This document shows, one piece after another, positions 1-6,887 of a stretch of DNA of 12,376 bases. Location of the stretch: assembly GCA_030647575.1 (NCBI GenBank), contig JAUSJS010000126.1, positions 1 through 12,376 of the forward strand. Reading direction: 5' to 3'. Origin of the DNA: Candidatus Limnocylindrales bacterium (lineage in GTDB: Bacteria > Chloroflexota > Limnocylindria > Limnocylindrales > CSP1-4). Below the pieces are notes generated by a model. It searched no databases, had not been told where the DNA came from, and saw nothing but the letters and a program-made list of their open reading frames with translations. The stretch's first letter is position 1, and each line of letters begins with the position of its first letter. Made by a program: the position numbers and the translations under genes.

Positions 1-1509
1 TTCACGAACGTGAACCTCCTCAACAACGCCAAGCACCACTACGAGATGATCCGCAACGTCAACCCGCGGATCGATCTCATCGCGACGACCGACATCGAGA
101 TGACCTCGTCGGTCGAGTACGCCGACATCGCGTTCCCGGCGACGTCCTGGATGGAGTCGCAGACCCACGAGGTCACGGCGTCCTGCTCGAACCCCTTCCT
201 CCAAGTCTGGGGCCGAGCCAAGGACGGCATCGATCCGCTCTACGAGGCGAAGGACGACGCGCGGATCCTGGCCGACCAGGCGAAGGCGCTCGGTGACGAG
301 CTGGGCGACTCGCGCTACGCCGACTACTGGAAGTTCATCCTCGAGGGCAAAGAGGACGTCTACATCCAACGACTCCTCGACGCCTCGATCACGACGAAGG
401 GCTACCGCCTCGACGACATCCTGGCCGGCAAGTACGGCGAGCCCGGCGCGGCGCTCATGCTGTTCCGAACCTATCCGCGGATCCCCTTCTGGGAACAGAT
501 CGCCGAGAGCGTCCCGTTCTTCACCGACACCGGGCGCCTCAACAGCTACTGCGACATCCCCGAGGCGCTCGAGTACGGCGAGAACTTCATCGTCCACCGC
601 GAGGGCCCGGAGGCGACGCCCTACCTCCCGAACGTCATCGTCTCGTCGAACCCGCTCGTCCGTCCGGAGGACTACGGGATCCCGGAGGACGCGATGGACG
701 CCGATGAACGGACGGTCCGCAACGTCCGCAGGTCGTGGTCGGAGGTCAGGCAGACGAAGAACCCGTTGTGGGAGGCGGGCTACGCCCTGTACTGCCTGAC
801 ACCCAAGACCCGCCACCGCGTCCACTCGAGCTGGAGCACGTCGGACTGGACGTTGCTCTGGGACTCGAACTTCGCCGACCCGTACCGGGCGGATCCGCGT
901 TCGCCGTGGGTCGGCGAACACCAGCTCCACATCCATCCCGACACCGCGCGGGCGCTTGGGATCGAGGACGGCGACTACGTCTACGTCGACGCGAATCCGG
1001 CCGACCGCCCGTACGTCGGCTGGAAGCCGGACGATCCGTTCTACCGGGTCGCCCGACTCATGCTCCGGGCGAAATACAACCCGGCCTACCCGCGCGGGAT
1101 CGTGATGACCAAGCACGGCCCGTTCCAGGCCACGGAGCGATCCGTGCGGGCCCACGAGACGCGAGCCGACGGGCGGGCGCTCTCGGAGGGGACGGGCTAC
1201 CAGGCGAACCTGCGCTACGGCAGCCAGCAGTCGGTCACCCGCGACTGGTCAATGCCCATGCACCAGACGGACAACCTGTTCCACAAGGCGAAGGACGCGA
1301 CCGGCTTCATCTTCGGCTACGAGAACGACAACCACGCGCTCAACACGGTCCCCAAGGAGACGCTGGTCAAGGTGACCCGTGCCGAACCCGGGGGGCTGGG
1401 CGGCGAGGGTCGCTGGAAGCCCGGCACGACCGGCTTCTCGCCCGGCAACGAATCGGACGTGATGCGCAGGTACCTCGCGGGGACACTCGGTCCCAGGACG
1501 CCACGATGA
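1..1509 (+). CDS. Type II DMSO reductase-family molybdopterin oxidoreductase, catalytic alpha subunit (C-terminal part)
   Basis: Catalytic subunit of a bis-MGD molybdenum enzyme, probably acting outside the cytoplasmic membrane. The reading frame is open from base 1, so about 502 C-terminal residues are present; family members are usually about 850-1200 residues. Early residues (about 47-58, SWMESQTHEV) match the conserved middle of the family. The pterin-dinucleotide-binding domain begins near residue 275 and includes HPDTARALGIEDGDYVYVDA (about 311-330). The tail (VTRAEPGG, then PGTTGFSPGNESDVMRRYL) is of the kind seen in NarG/pNar, ClrA, SerA, DdhA and EbdA relatives. The N-terminal Tat signal, the FS0 cluster Cys/His residues and the Mo-ligand Asp lie upstream, so substrate and direction (reductase or dehydrogenase) cannot be read. 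The stop overlaps the next start (ATGA, 1506-1509), and the beta, chaperone and gamma genes follow in one operon. The class is certain; any specific enzyme name would be a guess. Confidence 0.93.
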   Translation, partial: FTNVNLLNNAKHHYEMIRNVNPRIDLIATTDIEMTSSVEYADIAFPATSWMESQTHEVTASCSNPFLQVWGRAKDGIDPLYEAKDDARILADQAKALGDELGDSRYADYWKFILEGKEDVYIQRLLDASITTKGYRLDDILAGKYGEPGAALMLFRTYPRIPFWEQIAESVPFFTDTGRLNSYCDIPEALEYGENFIVHREGPEATPYLPNVIVSSNPLVRPEDYGIPEDAMDADERTVRNVRRSWSEVRQTKNPLWEAGYALYCLTPKTRHRVHSSWSTSDWTLLWDSNFADPYRADPRSPWVGEHQLHIHPDTARALGIEDGDYVYVDANPADRPYVGWKPDDPFYRVARLMLRAKYNPAYPRGIVMTKHGPFQATERSVRAHETRADGRALSEGTGYQANLRYGSQQSVTRDWSMPMHQTDNLFHKAKDATGFIFGYENDNHALNTVPKETLVKVTRAEPGGLGGEGRWKPGTTGFSPGNESDVMRRYLAGTLGPRTPR

Positions 1510-1826
1510 CCCGCCGCGAGCTTCCGATGCTTGGGCCGACAGGGCAGGCGAAGACGGCCGAGCCGGACGACCCGCTGGAGCTCGTCGGCGTCCCGGTGCC
1601 CGTGGACGAGGCGACGTTCGACGAGATGGCTCGCTGCTTCGTCGAGGAGTTCGTCCGTGACGGCTGGAGCGATGCCCGGCTGCTGGCGTTGTTCAAATCG
1701 CCCTATTACGCCGGGCTCCATGTGATCTGGCGGCGCCGGGGCGAGCCCTGGGTCCATGACCTGATCGCGGAGACGCGCGCCCGCTGGCAGCGACCAGACC
1801 CGATCCGGTCGGAGGACCCCGCCTGA
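1506..1826 (+). CDS. Small conserved-looking protein of unknown function between alpha and beta subunits
   Basis: A 106-aa soluble protein I do not recognise. The start is the ATG overlapping the alpha stop (ATGA); the frame is open further upstream, but those codons lie inside the alpha gene. The first ~35 residues are low complexity (Pro/Glu/Asp). The core (about 38-90) looks folded and helical: TFDEMARCFVEEFVRDGWSD, then LLALFKSPYYAGLHVIWRRRGEP, with one cysteine (C44) and aromatic residues. There is no signal peptide or membrane segment. The stop overlaps the beta start (TGATG, 1824-1828), so it should be made in step with both subunits. Position suggests an assembly factor or small structural subunit, but this is inference. 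The helical core recalls small proteins linked to respiratory oxidoreductases; no domain name can be given. Confidence 0.85.
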   Translation: MTRRELPMLGPTGQAKTAEPDDPLELVGVPVPVDEATFDEMARCFVEEFVRDGWSDARLLALFKSPYYAGLHVIWRRRGEPWVHDLIAETRARWQRPDPIRSEDPA

Positions 1827-3103
1827 TGCCCGAGGTTCGCAACTGGCAGCTCGGCCGGTCGATGACATACCCATATCCGGAGCACCACCCGGACTGGCAG
1901 TTCGCCTTCGTGTTCAACATCAACCGTTGCATCGCCTGCCAGACCTGTTCGATGGCCTGCAAGAGCACCTGGACCTTCTCGAAGGGCCAGGAGGCGATGT
2001 GGTGGAACAACGTCGAGACAAAGCCGTACGGCGGCTACCCGAACCACTGGGATGCCCAGCTGCTGGGGCTCCTCGACGCGGCGCACGAGGCCGCCGGGGT
2101 CGAACCGGCCTGGGTGGGCGAGACCGCCGACCCCGAGGCGCCGTACGGCTCCTACGAGGGGATGACGATCTTCGAGGCAGCCGCACGAGAGCAGCCCCAG
2201 TTGCAGCAGGCACTCGGCTACCTGCCGGCGGACGACGAGTGGCGTGCCCCGAACATCTTCGAAGACGTCACGCAGGCCGGTCGACCCGCCCCCGGTAGCC
2301 TGGGGCTCGAATCGGGTGGGGCAGAGCTCCCCGAGCACACGGCCTGGTTCTTCTATCTCCAGCGACTGTGCAACCACTGCACGTATCCGGCCTGCCTCGC
2401 CGCCTGTCCCCGCAAGGCGATCTACAAGCGGCCGGAGGATGGCGTCGTCCTCATCGACCAGTCGCGCTGCCGCGGTTACCGCAAGTGCGTCGAGGCCTGC
2501 CCGTACAAGAAGTCGATGTACCGACCCACGACCCGGGTGAGCGAGAAGTGCGTGGCCTGCTACCCCCGCCTCGAGGGGGCCGACCAGGCGAGTGACGGCG
2601 TTCCGATGGAGACGCGCTGCATGGCCGCCTGCCCCGGCCGGATCCGCCTCCAGGGGCTCGTGCCCGTCGACCCGGACGGTGCCTGGGCGGACGATCCCCA
2701 GAACCCGATCACGTTCCTCGTCCGCCACGAGCAGGTCGCGCTGCCGCTCTACCCGCAGTTCGGGACCGAGCCGAACGGCTTCTACATCCCGCCCCGCTGG
2801 GCGCCGCGGCCGTACCTGCGCCAGATGTTCGGGCCCGGTGTGGACCGCGCGATCGAGCGGTATCGAGCCCCCTCGCGAGAGCTCCTCGCCGTCCTCCAGC
2901 TGTTCCGGGCGAGCCAGAAGGTGATCTTCCGGTTCGAGATCGAGGAAGGCCCAAAGGTGTTCGAGACCGAGATCGACGGCAAGCCCTGGGCGATGTACGA
3001 CGACACCGTCATCGGGTTCGACAAGAAGGGCCGCGAGGTCGCCCGCCTCAACGTCGAGGAGCCCGTGCACGAGCGGCCGGCGCCGCACCCGAACTCGATC
3101 TGA
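1826..3103 (+). CDS. Four-cluster iron-sulfur beta subunit of a type II DMSO reductase-family enzyme (NarH/SerB/ClrB/DdhB/EbdB-like)
   Basis: Electron-transfer subunit (425 aa) linking the Mo site of alpha to the heme of gamma. Four cysteine groups are visible: C35/C38/C41/C45; C182/C185/C190/C194 (CNHCTYPACLAACP); C215/C221/C225 (CRGYRKCVEACP); and C242/C245/C265/C269. In the third group the place of the second cysteine is Tyr218. NarH has Trp there and binds [3Fe-4S], so three [4Fe-4S] and one [3Fe-4S] are predicted. The C-terminal third (FGPGVDRAIERYRAPSRELL onward) resembles archaeal-type NarH and related beta subunits. There is no signal peptide, as expected if it is carried across the membrane folded with a Tat-tagged alpha. 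GGAGGA at 1811-1816 lies nine bases before the ATG. The start overlaps the upstream stop and the chaperone starts three bases after its stop codon begins to be cleared (ATG at 3106). Confidence 0.95.
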   Translation: MPEVRNWQLGRSMTYPYPEHHPDWQFAFVFNINRCIACQTCSMACKSTWTFSKGQEAMWWNNVETKPYGGYPNHWDAQLLGLLDAAHEAAGVEPAWVGETADPEAPYGSYEGMTIFEAAAREQPQLQQALGYLPADDEWRAPNIFEDVTQAGRPAPGSLGLESGGAELPEHTAWFFYLQRLCNHCTYPACLAACPRKAIYKRPEDGVVLIDQSRCRGYRKCVEACPYKKSMYRPTTRVSEKCVACYPRLEGADQASDGVPMETRCMAACPGRIRLQGLVPVDPDGAWADDPQNPITFLVRHEQVALPLYPQFGTEPNGFYIPPRWAPRPYLRQMFGPGVDRAIERYRAPSRELLAVLQLFRASQKVIFRFEIEEGPKVFETEIDGKPWAMYDDTVIGFDKKGREVARLNVEEPVHERPAPHPNSI

Positions 3104-3105
3104 CC

Positions 3106-3879
3106 ATGTCCAGCCCTGGCGCCGTCAGCCCGCTCCGCACCCCGACCGACGCGCTCGATCGCGCGCTGGCCCGGGCGGACGCGTATCGCGTCCTCGCGAC
3201 CGCGTTCCGCGACCCCGACGACCCCGGTGCCGAGGACGCGCTGGATCTCCGCGCCCTCCGATCGGCGGTTGGCGAGCTGGGGGCGGAACCGCCGCCCGAG
3301 GCGTGGCCCGCCCTCCGCTGCATCGCCCGGCACGCATCACGGGCGCCCGAGCATCGGGCGATCTTCGGACACGTCGTCGCGTCCGGCTGCCCGCCGTACG
3401 AGACCGAGTTCGGTCGTCGGCACGTGTTCGGACAGAGTCAGGAGCTGGGTGACATCCGCGGGTTCTACGAGGCCTTCGGCGTCCGGCCGCGGAAAGGCGG
3501 CGAGCGTCCGGATCACCTCGCCTGCCAGCTCGAGTTCCTCGCACTCCTCGCCCTCAAAGAGGCGACCGCACTCGCGACCGGCGAGGACGAGCGGCTCGGG
3601 GTGTGTCGCGATGCCGCCGCCCGTTTCCTCGCCGATCACCTCGGCCGCTGGCTGCCGGCCCTGGCCGGACGGATCGCCGGGCGCGCGCCTGACAGCGGCT
3701 ACACGGCCACCGCCACGGTGGCCGCGGCGCTCGTCGCCGATCACGCCCGGGAGCTGGGAGCGGTGCCGGTCGCCCTCGACCCGGACGACCTCGTGCCGAT
3801 CACCGACACCCCGGACGGCTTCTCGTTCGAGTGCGGCGTCGACGTCGAGGGCGGTGACCTCGCGCCTCCCGGGAGCTGA
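3106..3879 (+). CDS. TorD/NarJ/DmsD-family molybdoenzyme maturation chaperone
   Basis: Cytoplasmic all-helical chaperone (257 aa) expected to bind the apo-alpha subunit, proofread its Tat signal and assist cofactor insertion. Family marks: the CPPYETEFG segment (95-103), a GDIRGFYEAFGV helix (115-126), and the ERPDHLACQLEFLALLAL signature (133-150) with the E-x-x-D-H pattern and Glu143. The C-terminal ~30 residues (DTPDGFSFECGVDVEGG) form a short extension. The size is slightly above the usual 200-230 aa. The ATG lies two bases after the beta stop and I see no clear ribosome site, so coupling to beta translation is likely. It probably serves only the enzyme of this operon. Confidence 0.9.
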   Translation: MSSPGAVSPLRTPTDALDRALARADAYRVLATAFRDPDDPGAEDALDLRALRSAVGELGAEPPPEAWPALRCIARHASRAPEHRAIFGHVVASGCPPYETEFGRRHVFGQSQELGDIRGFYEAFGVRPRKGGERPDHLACQLEFLALLALKEATALATGEDERLGVCRDAAARFLADHLGRWLPALAGRIAGRAPDSGYTATATVAAALVADHARELGAVPVALDPDDLVPITDTPDGFSFECGVDVEGGDLAPPGS

Positions 3880-3881
3880 TC

Positions 3882-4826
3882 GTGACCTGGATCGACGATC
3901 CCACCCGACTCGCGGTCCGCGTGGACCCGACGCTCGCCGAAGCGGCGGTCAGGTGCGCGCTGACGGTCTTCGTCCCTGCACCGCCCGAGGCATTCGAAGC
4001 GCATCAACGGCGTGCCGAGCGGTGCTACGAGATCGACGGCCAGGTCGAGCGCGACGCCGCCTTCGCGCGCCTGGCCCTGGCGGAGTTCGACGAGCTCGGC
4101 CTTGCGGATCCGCTCCGGCATGCCGTCGCGGAGCGGCCGGCGCTCGCGCGCCTCGTGCGGGTCATCCTCGTCGGCGAGGCACGGGGGCACGTCGACGAGG
4201 GGGTCACCTGCGAGTCCGGCGGCGAGCACCTCGGGGTCCGCGTCTCCGTCGCCCGGCTGGGCGACCCGGGTGAGCTCCTGGCGTGGGCCCGTCATGCCAT
4301 GGGGCACGCCGAGGACACCCTGGGCCCGACCTTCCGGTTCGAGCCGGGCTGGGACGGGCCCGGAGGGCACAGGGTGTCCTCGGCGGCCACCCAGGCGCGG
4401 GTGCACCGCCTGTGGGACGTCACCGTCGATGCGCGGCTCGTCCGTGCGGGTCGCCTCGGTGAGCTGCGGGCGCGGCAGCGTCACCACGAACAGGTCGCGG
4501 CCGACCTCCCCGGCGTGGCGCCCGGGACGATCGACGTGGTCCTGGATCGGCTCTGGGATGGGCCTCAACCGGCCTTCCCCGAGTTGCTCGCCTGGGCGGC
4601 GCGACCGGCCGATCTCATCGCCGCCCTGGCGCCCGGCGACCCGGGGTTCGCCCGACCGGATCGTTGCCCGTTGTGCCGGTTCCCTAGCGACGACGTCGTC
4701 CCGCCGGAGCGCGCGATCGCCGACGTCGTCGCCGCCGACTACCCGGACTGGCGTCCCGAGCAGGGGTTGTGCGGGCGGTGCACCGACCGCTACCGCTTCG
4801 CCGGCCGCCTCGGAGGCAGGGGATGA
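3882..4826 (+). CDS. Unrecognised 314-aa protein with C-terminal CxxC...CxxC zinc-ribbon-like motif
   Basis: I do not recognise this protein. It begins with GTG, two bases after the chaperone stop, with GGGAG at 3871-3875 as ribosome site. The body is rich in Ala, Arg and acidic residues, without signal peptide or membrane helix, so it is probably cytoplasmic. Residues 262-265 (CPLC) and 297-300 (CGRC), 31 residues apart, suit one structural zinc site or a rubredoxin-like knuckle. The middle has conserved-looking stretches such as GEARGHVDEGVTCESGGEHL (about 97-116). The stop overlaps the gamma start (ATGA, 4823-4826). Its place between chaperone and gamma suggests a maturation role; FdhE, which matures formate dehydrogenases, also uses CxxC motifs, but I see no wider similarity. 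Function unknown. Confidence 0.85.
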   Translation: MTWIDDPTRLAVRVDPTLAEAAVRCALTVFVPAPPEAFEAHQRRAERCYEIDGQVERDAAFARLALAEFDELGLADPLRHAVAERPALARLVRVILVGEARGHVDEGVTCESGGEHLGVRVSVARLGDPGELLAWARHAMGHAEDTLGPTFRFEPGWDGPGGHRVSSAATQARVHRLWDVTVDARLVRAGRLGELRARQRHHEQVAADLPGVAPGTIDVVLDRLWDGPQPAFPELLAWAARPADLIAALAPGDPGFARPDRCPLCRFPSDDVVPPERAIADVVAADYPDWRPEQGLCGRCTDRYRFAGRLGGRG

Positions 4827-5857
4827 GGGATTGGATCCGTCCCGACGTTCGTTCGCTCGGCCTCGCGGCCGTCGGGCTCGCCGCCCTGCTGTCGCTCGCG
4901 GGCGTCCCGGTCACGAGCGCCCAGGGGACGACCCTCTTCCCGGCGCGAGTCGACGGGTCCCTGCCGGTCGATGCCCCGTTCGACCCGGCCTGGGATCGCG
5001 TCCGCCCGGTCGACGTCGCGCTCAGCGGCCAGCCCATCGTGCCGCCGATGCGGCTCGAGCCCGCCTTCCCCTCGGTCCGCGTTCGCTCGCTCGTGAACGG
5101 CGACCGGATCGCCGTGCTCCTCGAGTGGACCGACCCGACCCGCGATGAGTCCGTCCTCGGCGTCGACGTCTTCGCCGACGCCGCGGCCATGCAGCTCGCG
5201 CTCGGTAGCGGCACGTCGATCTGCATGGGCCAGCGGGCCGGCGGCCTGAACATCTGGCACTGGAAGGCCGACTGGGCAGCCGATCTCGCCGTCCGGCAAG
5301 ACCTCGAGGACGTCCATCCGGGGCTGCCCGCCGATGTCCACTTCCCGACGCCTGAGGGCGATGACTCGTTCGGGCCGGATGGGTTCCTGGCCGGACAGGC
5401 CGCCGGCAACCCGCGCTCGGCGGCATCGCTGGTCAGTTCCGTCGAGGACCTGAACGCCGTCGGCTTCGGGACGCTCACAACCCAACCACCGGAGGGCCAG
5501 AACGTGCATGGCGCGTCGGAGCACCGCGACGGCGTCTGGCGGGTCGTCATGTCGCGCGCACTGTCGGACGGCGACCCGAACGACGCGGTCCTCCGCCCGA
5601 GCGGCCCGGCCGCCGTTGTCGCCTTCGCGGTATGGGACGGCAGCCGCGGCGACCGGGACGGGCAGAAGTCGGTGTCGGCCTGGCTCGCGCTGGCGCTCCC
5701 GCAGCAGCCGATCGGCCTCCTCGACGCTTGGCCAGTCCTGCTGCTGCTCCTCGTGGGGCTCGGACTGTCAGGGCTCGTCCTCTATTACGGCGCGCGCCAG
5801 CCGGCGGTGGGGCTCGGCTGGCCGCACGGCAGGCCCGACGGTGGAGCGACCGGTTAG
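4823..5857 (+). CDS. Heme b-binding gamma subunit (ethylbenzene dehydrogenase/DMSO reductase type II gamma family) with C-terminal membrane anchor
   Basis: Exported cytochrome b subunit (344 aa) that should exchange electrons between the beta subunit and the respiratory chain. Residues 1-33 are a Sec-type signal peptide (basic start, hydrophobic 13-27, likely cut after VTSA). The mature part has the EB_dh/DOMON-type fold; recognisable pieces are the N-terminal WDRVRPVDVALSGQP, GTSICMGQ (130-137), LNIWHWKADW (142-151) and the C-terminal GQKSVSAWLAL (280-290). In EbdC the heme iron is held by Met and Lys; M135 and K282 are the best matching candidates. A hydrophobic helix at about 303-322 followed by a short Gly/Arg-rich tail is a predicted anchor, whereas several characterised gamma subunits are soluble. 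The ATG overlaps the preceding stop, with GGAGG at 4812-4816. Confidence 0.9.
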   Translation: MRDWIRPDVRSLGLAAVGLAALLSLAGVPVTSAQGTTLFPARVDGSLPVDAPFDPAWDRVRPVDVALSGQPIVPPMRLEPAFPSVRVRSLVNGDRIAVLLEWTDPTRDESVLGVDVFADAAAMQLALGSGTSICMGQRAGGLNIWHWKADWAADLAVRQDLEDVHPGLPADVHFPTPEGDDSFGPDGFLAGQAAGNPRSAASLVSSVEDLNAVGFGTLTTQPPEGQNVHGASEHRDGVWRVVMSRALSDGDPNDAVLRPSGPAAVVAFAVWDGSRGDRDGQKSVSAWLALALPQQPIGLLDAWPVLLLLLVGLGLSGLVLYYGARQPAVGLGWPHGRPDGGATG

Positions 5858-6853
5858 GTGGTCGCCGGGACCGGTGCGCTCGTGCGGTCGCAGCTCGGAG
5901 CTTCGGGGGTCGGGCGCGAGACAGTCGACCGCCTTGCCCGATGGCTCCTCGCCGCCGTCGCTGTCGACCTGATCTTCACCCGATTCGTCGTCCGGCTCGC
6001 GATCTTCATCCCGAAGGGCGAGCCGTGGGCGACGGCGGGCGCCGTCCTCGGTCGAGTCGGCGCCGCGACCGATGCCCTCGTGGCGATCGTCGGCCTGCTC
6101 CTGCTCGGCGCGCTCCTCGTCCGGGCCGGCCGGCTTGGTCGCGGCGCCGATCGTGCCATCCTTGTTGCGCTGTCGGTGGTCGCCGCCGGGGGCCTGGCGC
6201 TCGTGTACCTTCCGCCGAGCCCGGCCATCTCGATCGTGCTCGACCTGCTCGTCGCAGCCGTCGCCCTCGCGGCTGGCATTCGCGTCGGTCGCGAGGGTGG
6301 GACACCGGTGGTCGCCCGGATCGGGCTCGTGTCCCTCGCTCTCGCCCTCGCCCTCGCGCCGCTCGGGCGACTCGTCGATCTCGCCGGGTTGCTCGCTGGT
6401 GCGACTGACGGCCGGTCCGAGGCAGCCGCCGGCCTGGCCATCGGTGCACTCGGGCAGCTCGCCTTCGTGCTCGGCGCGGCGTTCGTTGGCCTCGGCGGCG
6501 TCGTCAGCCGGCGTCCCTTCGACCGCTCGAGCCATCGGATCGCTGTGCTCGGACTCGTCGCGGCGCTCGTCGTCCTGTCAGCTGGCGCACGCGCGCCCGC
6601 GATGTGGGGCGCCCTCGCGATCTGGAGCGTCGGTCTCGGCGGGACGGTTCCGACCGCCGCCGTCGCGCTCGCCCTCGGCCTGGCCGTAGCCGGCCTACCG
6701 ATGCTCTACCGTCGCGCCCCGGCCCTCGCGATCGGGGCATCGATCGTGCTGCTCTCCGGGTACGGCCTCGCCGCGAGCGGCCTCGTCCTCGCGGGGCTGC
6801 TCGGTGTTGTCCTCGCCCGGTCTGACGCGCTGGCTGACCCCGTGACCAGATAG
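5858..6853 (+). CDS. Polytopic membrane protein of unknown function, last gene of the molybdoenzyme operon
   Basis: A 331-aa hydrophobic protein with about eight to ten predicted transmembrane helices (roughly 28-50, 68-89, 99-118, 123-141, 152-180, 188-214, 227-243, 266-283, 288-319). The GTG start follows the gamma stop with no gap; GGAG at 5843-5846 is a possible ribosome site, and a second GTG at 5882 is an alternative start. The only histidine is H226, so it cannot be a bis-His heme b quinol oxidase of the NarI type. I see no cysteine or known transporter motif. Given its place it may anchor the complex, act as a quinone-side partner, or move substrate or product; none of these can be shown from sequence. 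Its low-complexity Ala/Leu/Val make-up makes similarity searching hard. Confidence 0.8.
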   Translation: MVAGTGALVRSQLGASGVGRETVDRLARWLLAAVAVDLIFTRFVVRLAIFIPKGEPWATAGAVLGRVGAATDALVAIVGLLLLGALLVRAGRLGRGADRAILVALSVVAAGGLALVYLPPSPAISIVLDLLVAAVALAAGIRVGREGGTPVVARIGLVSLALALALAPLGRLVDLAGLLAGATDGRSEAAAGLAIGALGQLAFVLGAAFVGLGGVVSRRPFDRSSHRIAVLGLVAALVVLSAGARAPAMWGALAIWSVGLGGTVPTAAVALALGLAVAGLPMLYRRAPALAIGASIVLLSGYGLAASGLVLAGLLGVVLARSDALADPVTR

Positions 6854-6887
6854 GACAGATTCAGTCAAGGAGGTCCCGGGCGGCATG

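Noticed and set aside
735..1505. Upstream part of the open frame containing the 106-aa protein
   Set aside because: It overlaps the well-supported alpha subunit out of frame; Pro/Arg/Gly-rich shadow sequence. The real gene starts at 1506.
1706..3088. 460-aa open frame on the minus strand
   Set aside because: It lies opposite the beta subunit gene, which has full cysteine motifs. The protein is low-complexity Arg/Leu/Gly as expected from antisense of high-GC codons.
1..3103. Naming the enzyme as nitrate reductase/nitrite oxidoreductase (NarGH/NxrAB)
   Set aside because: The C-terminal alpha and beta sequences are compatible, but chlorate, selenate, DMS and ethylbenzene enzymes share these features and the diagnostic N-terminal part is missing.
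5858..6853. Cytochrome b/NarI-type quinol oxidase
   Set aside because: Only one histidine is present in the whole protein, so bis-His heme coordination is impossible.
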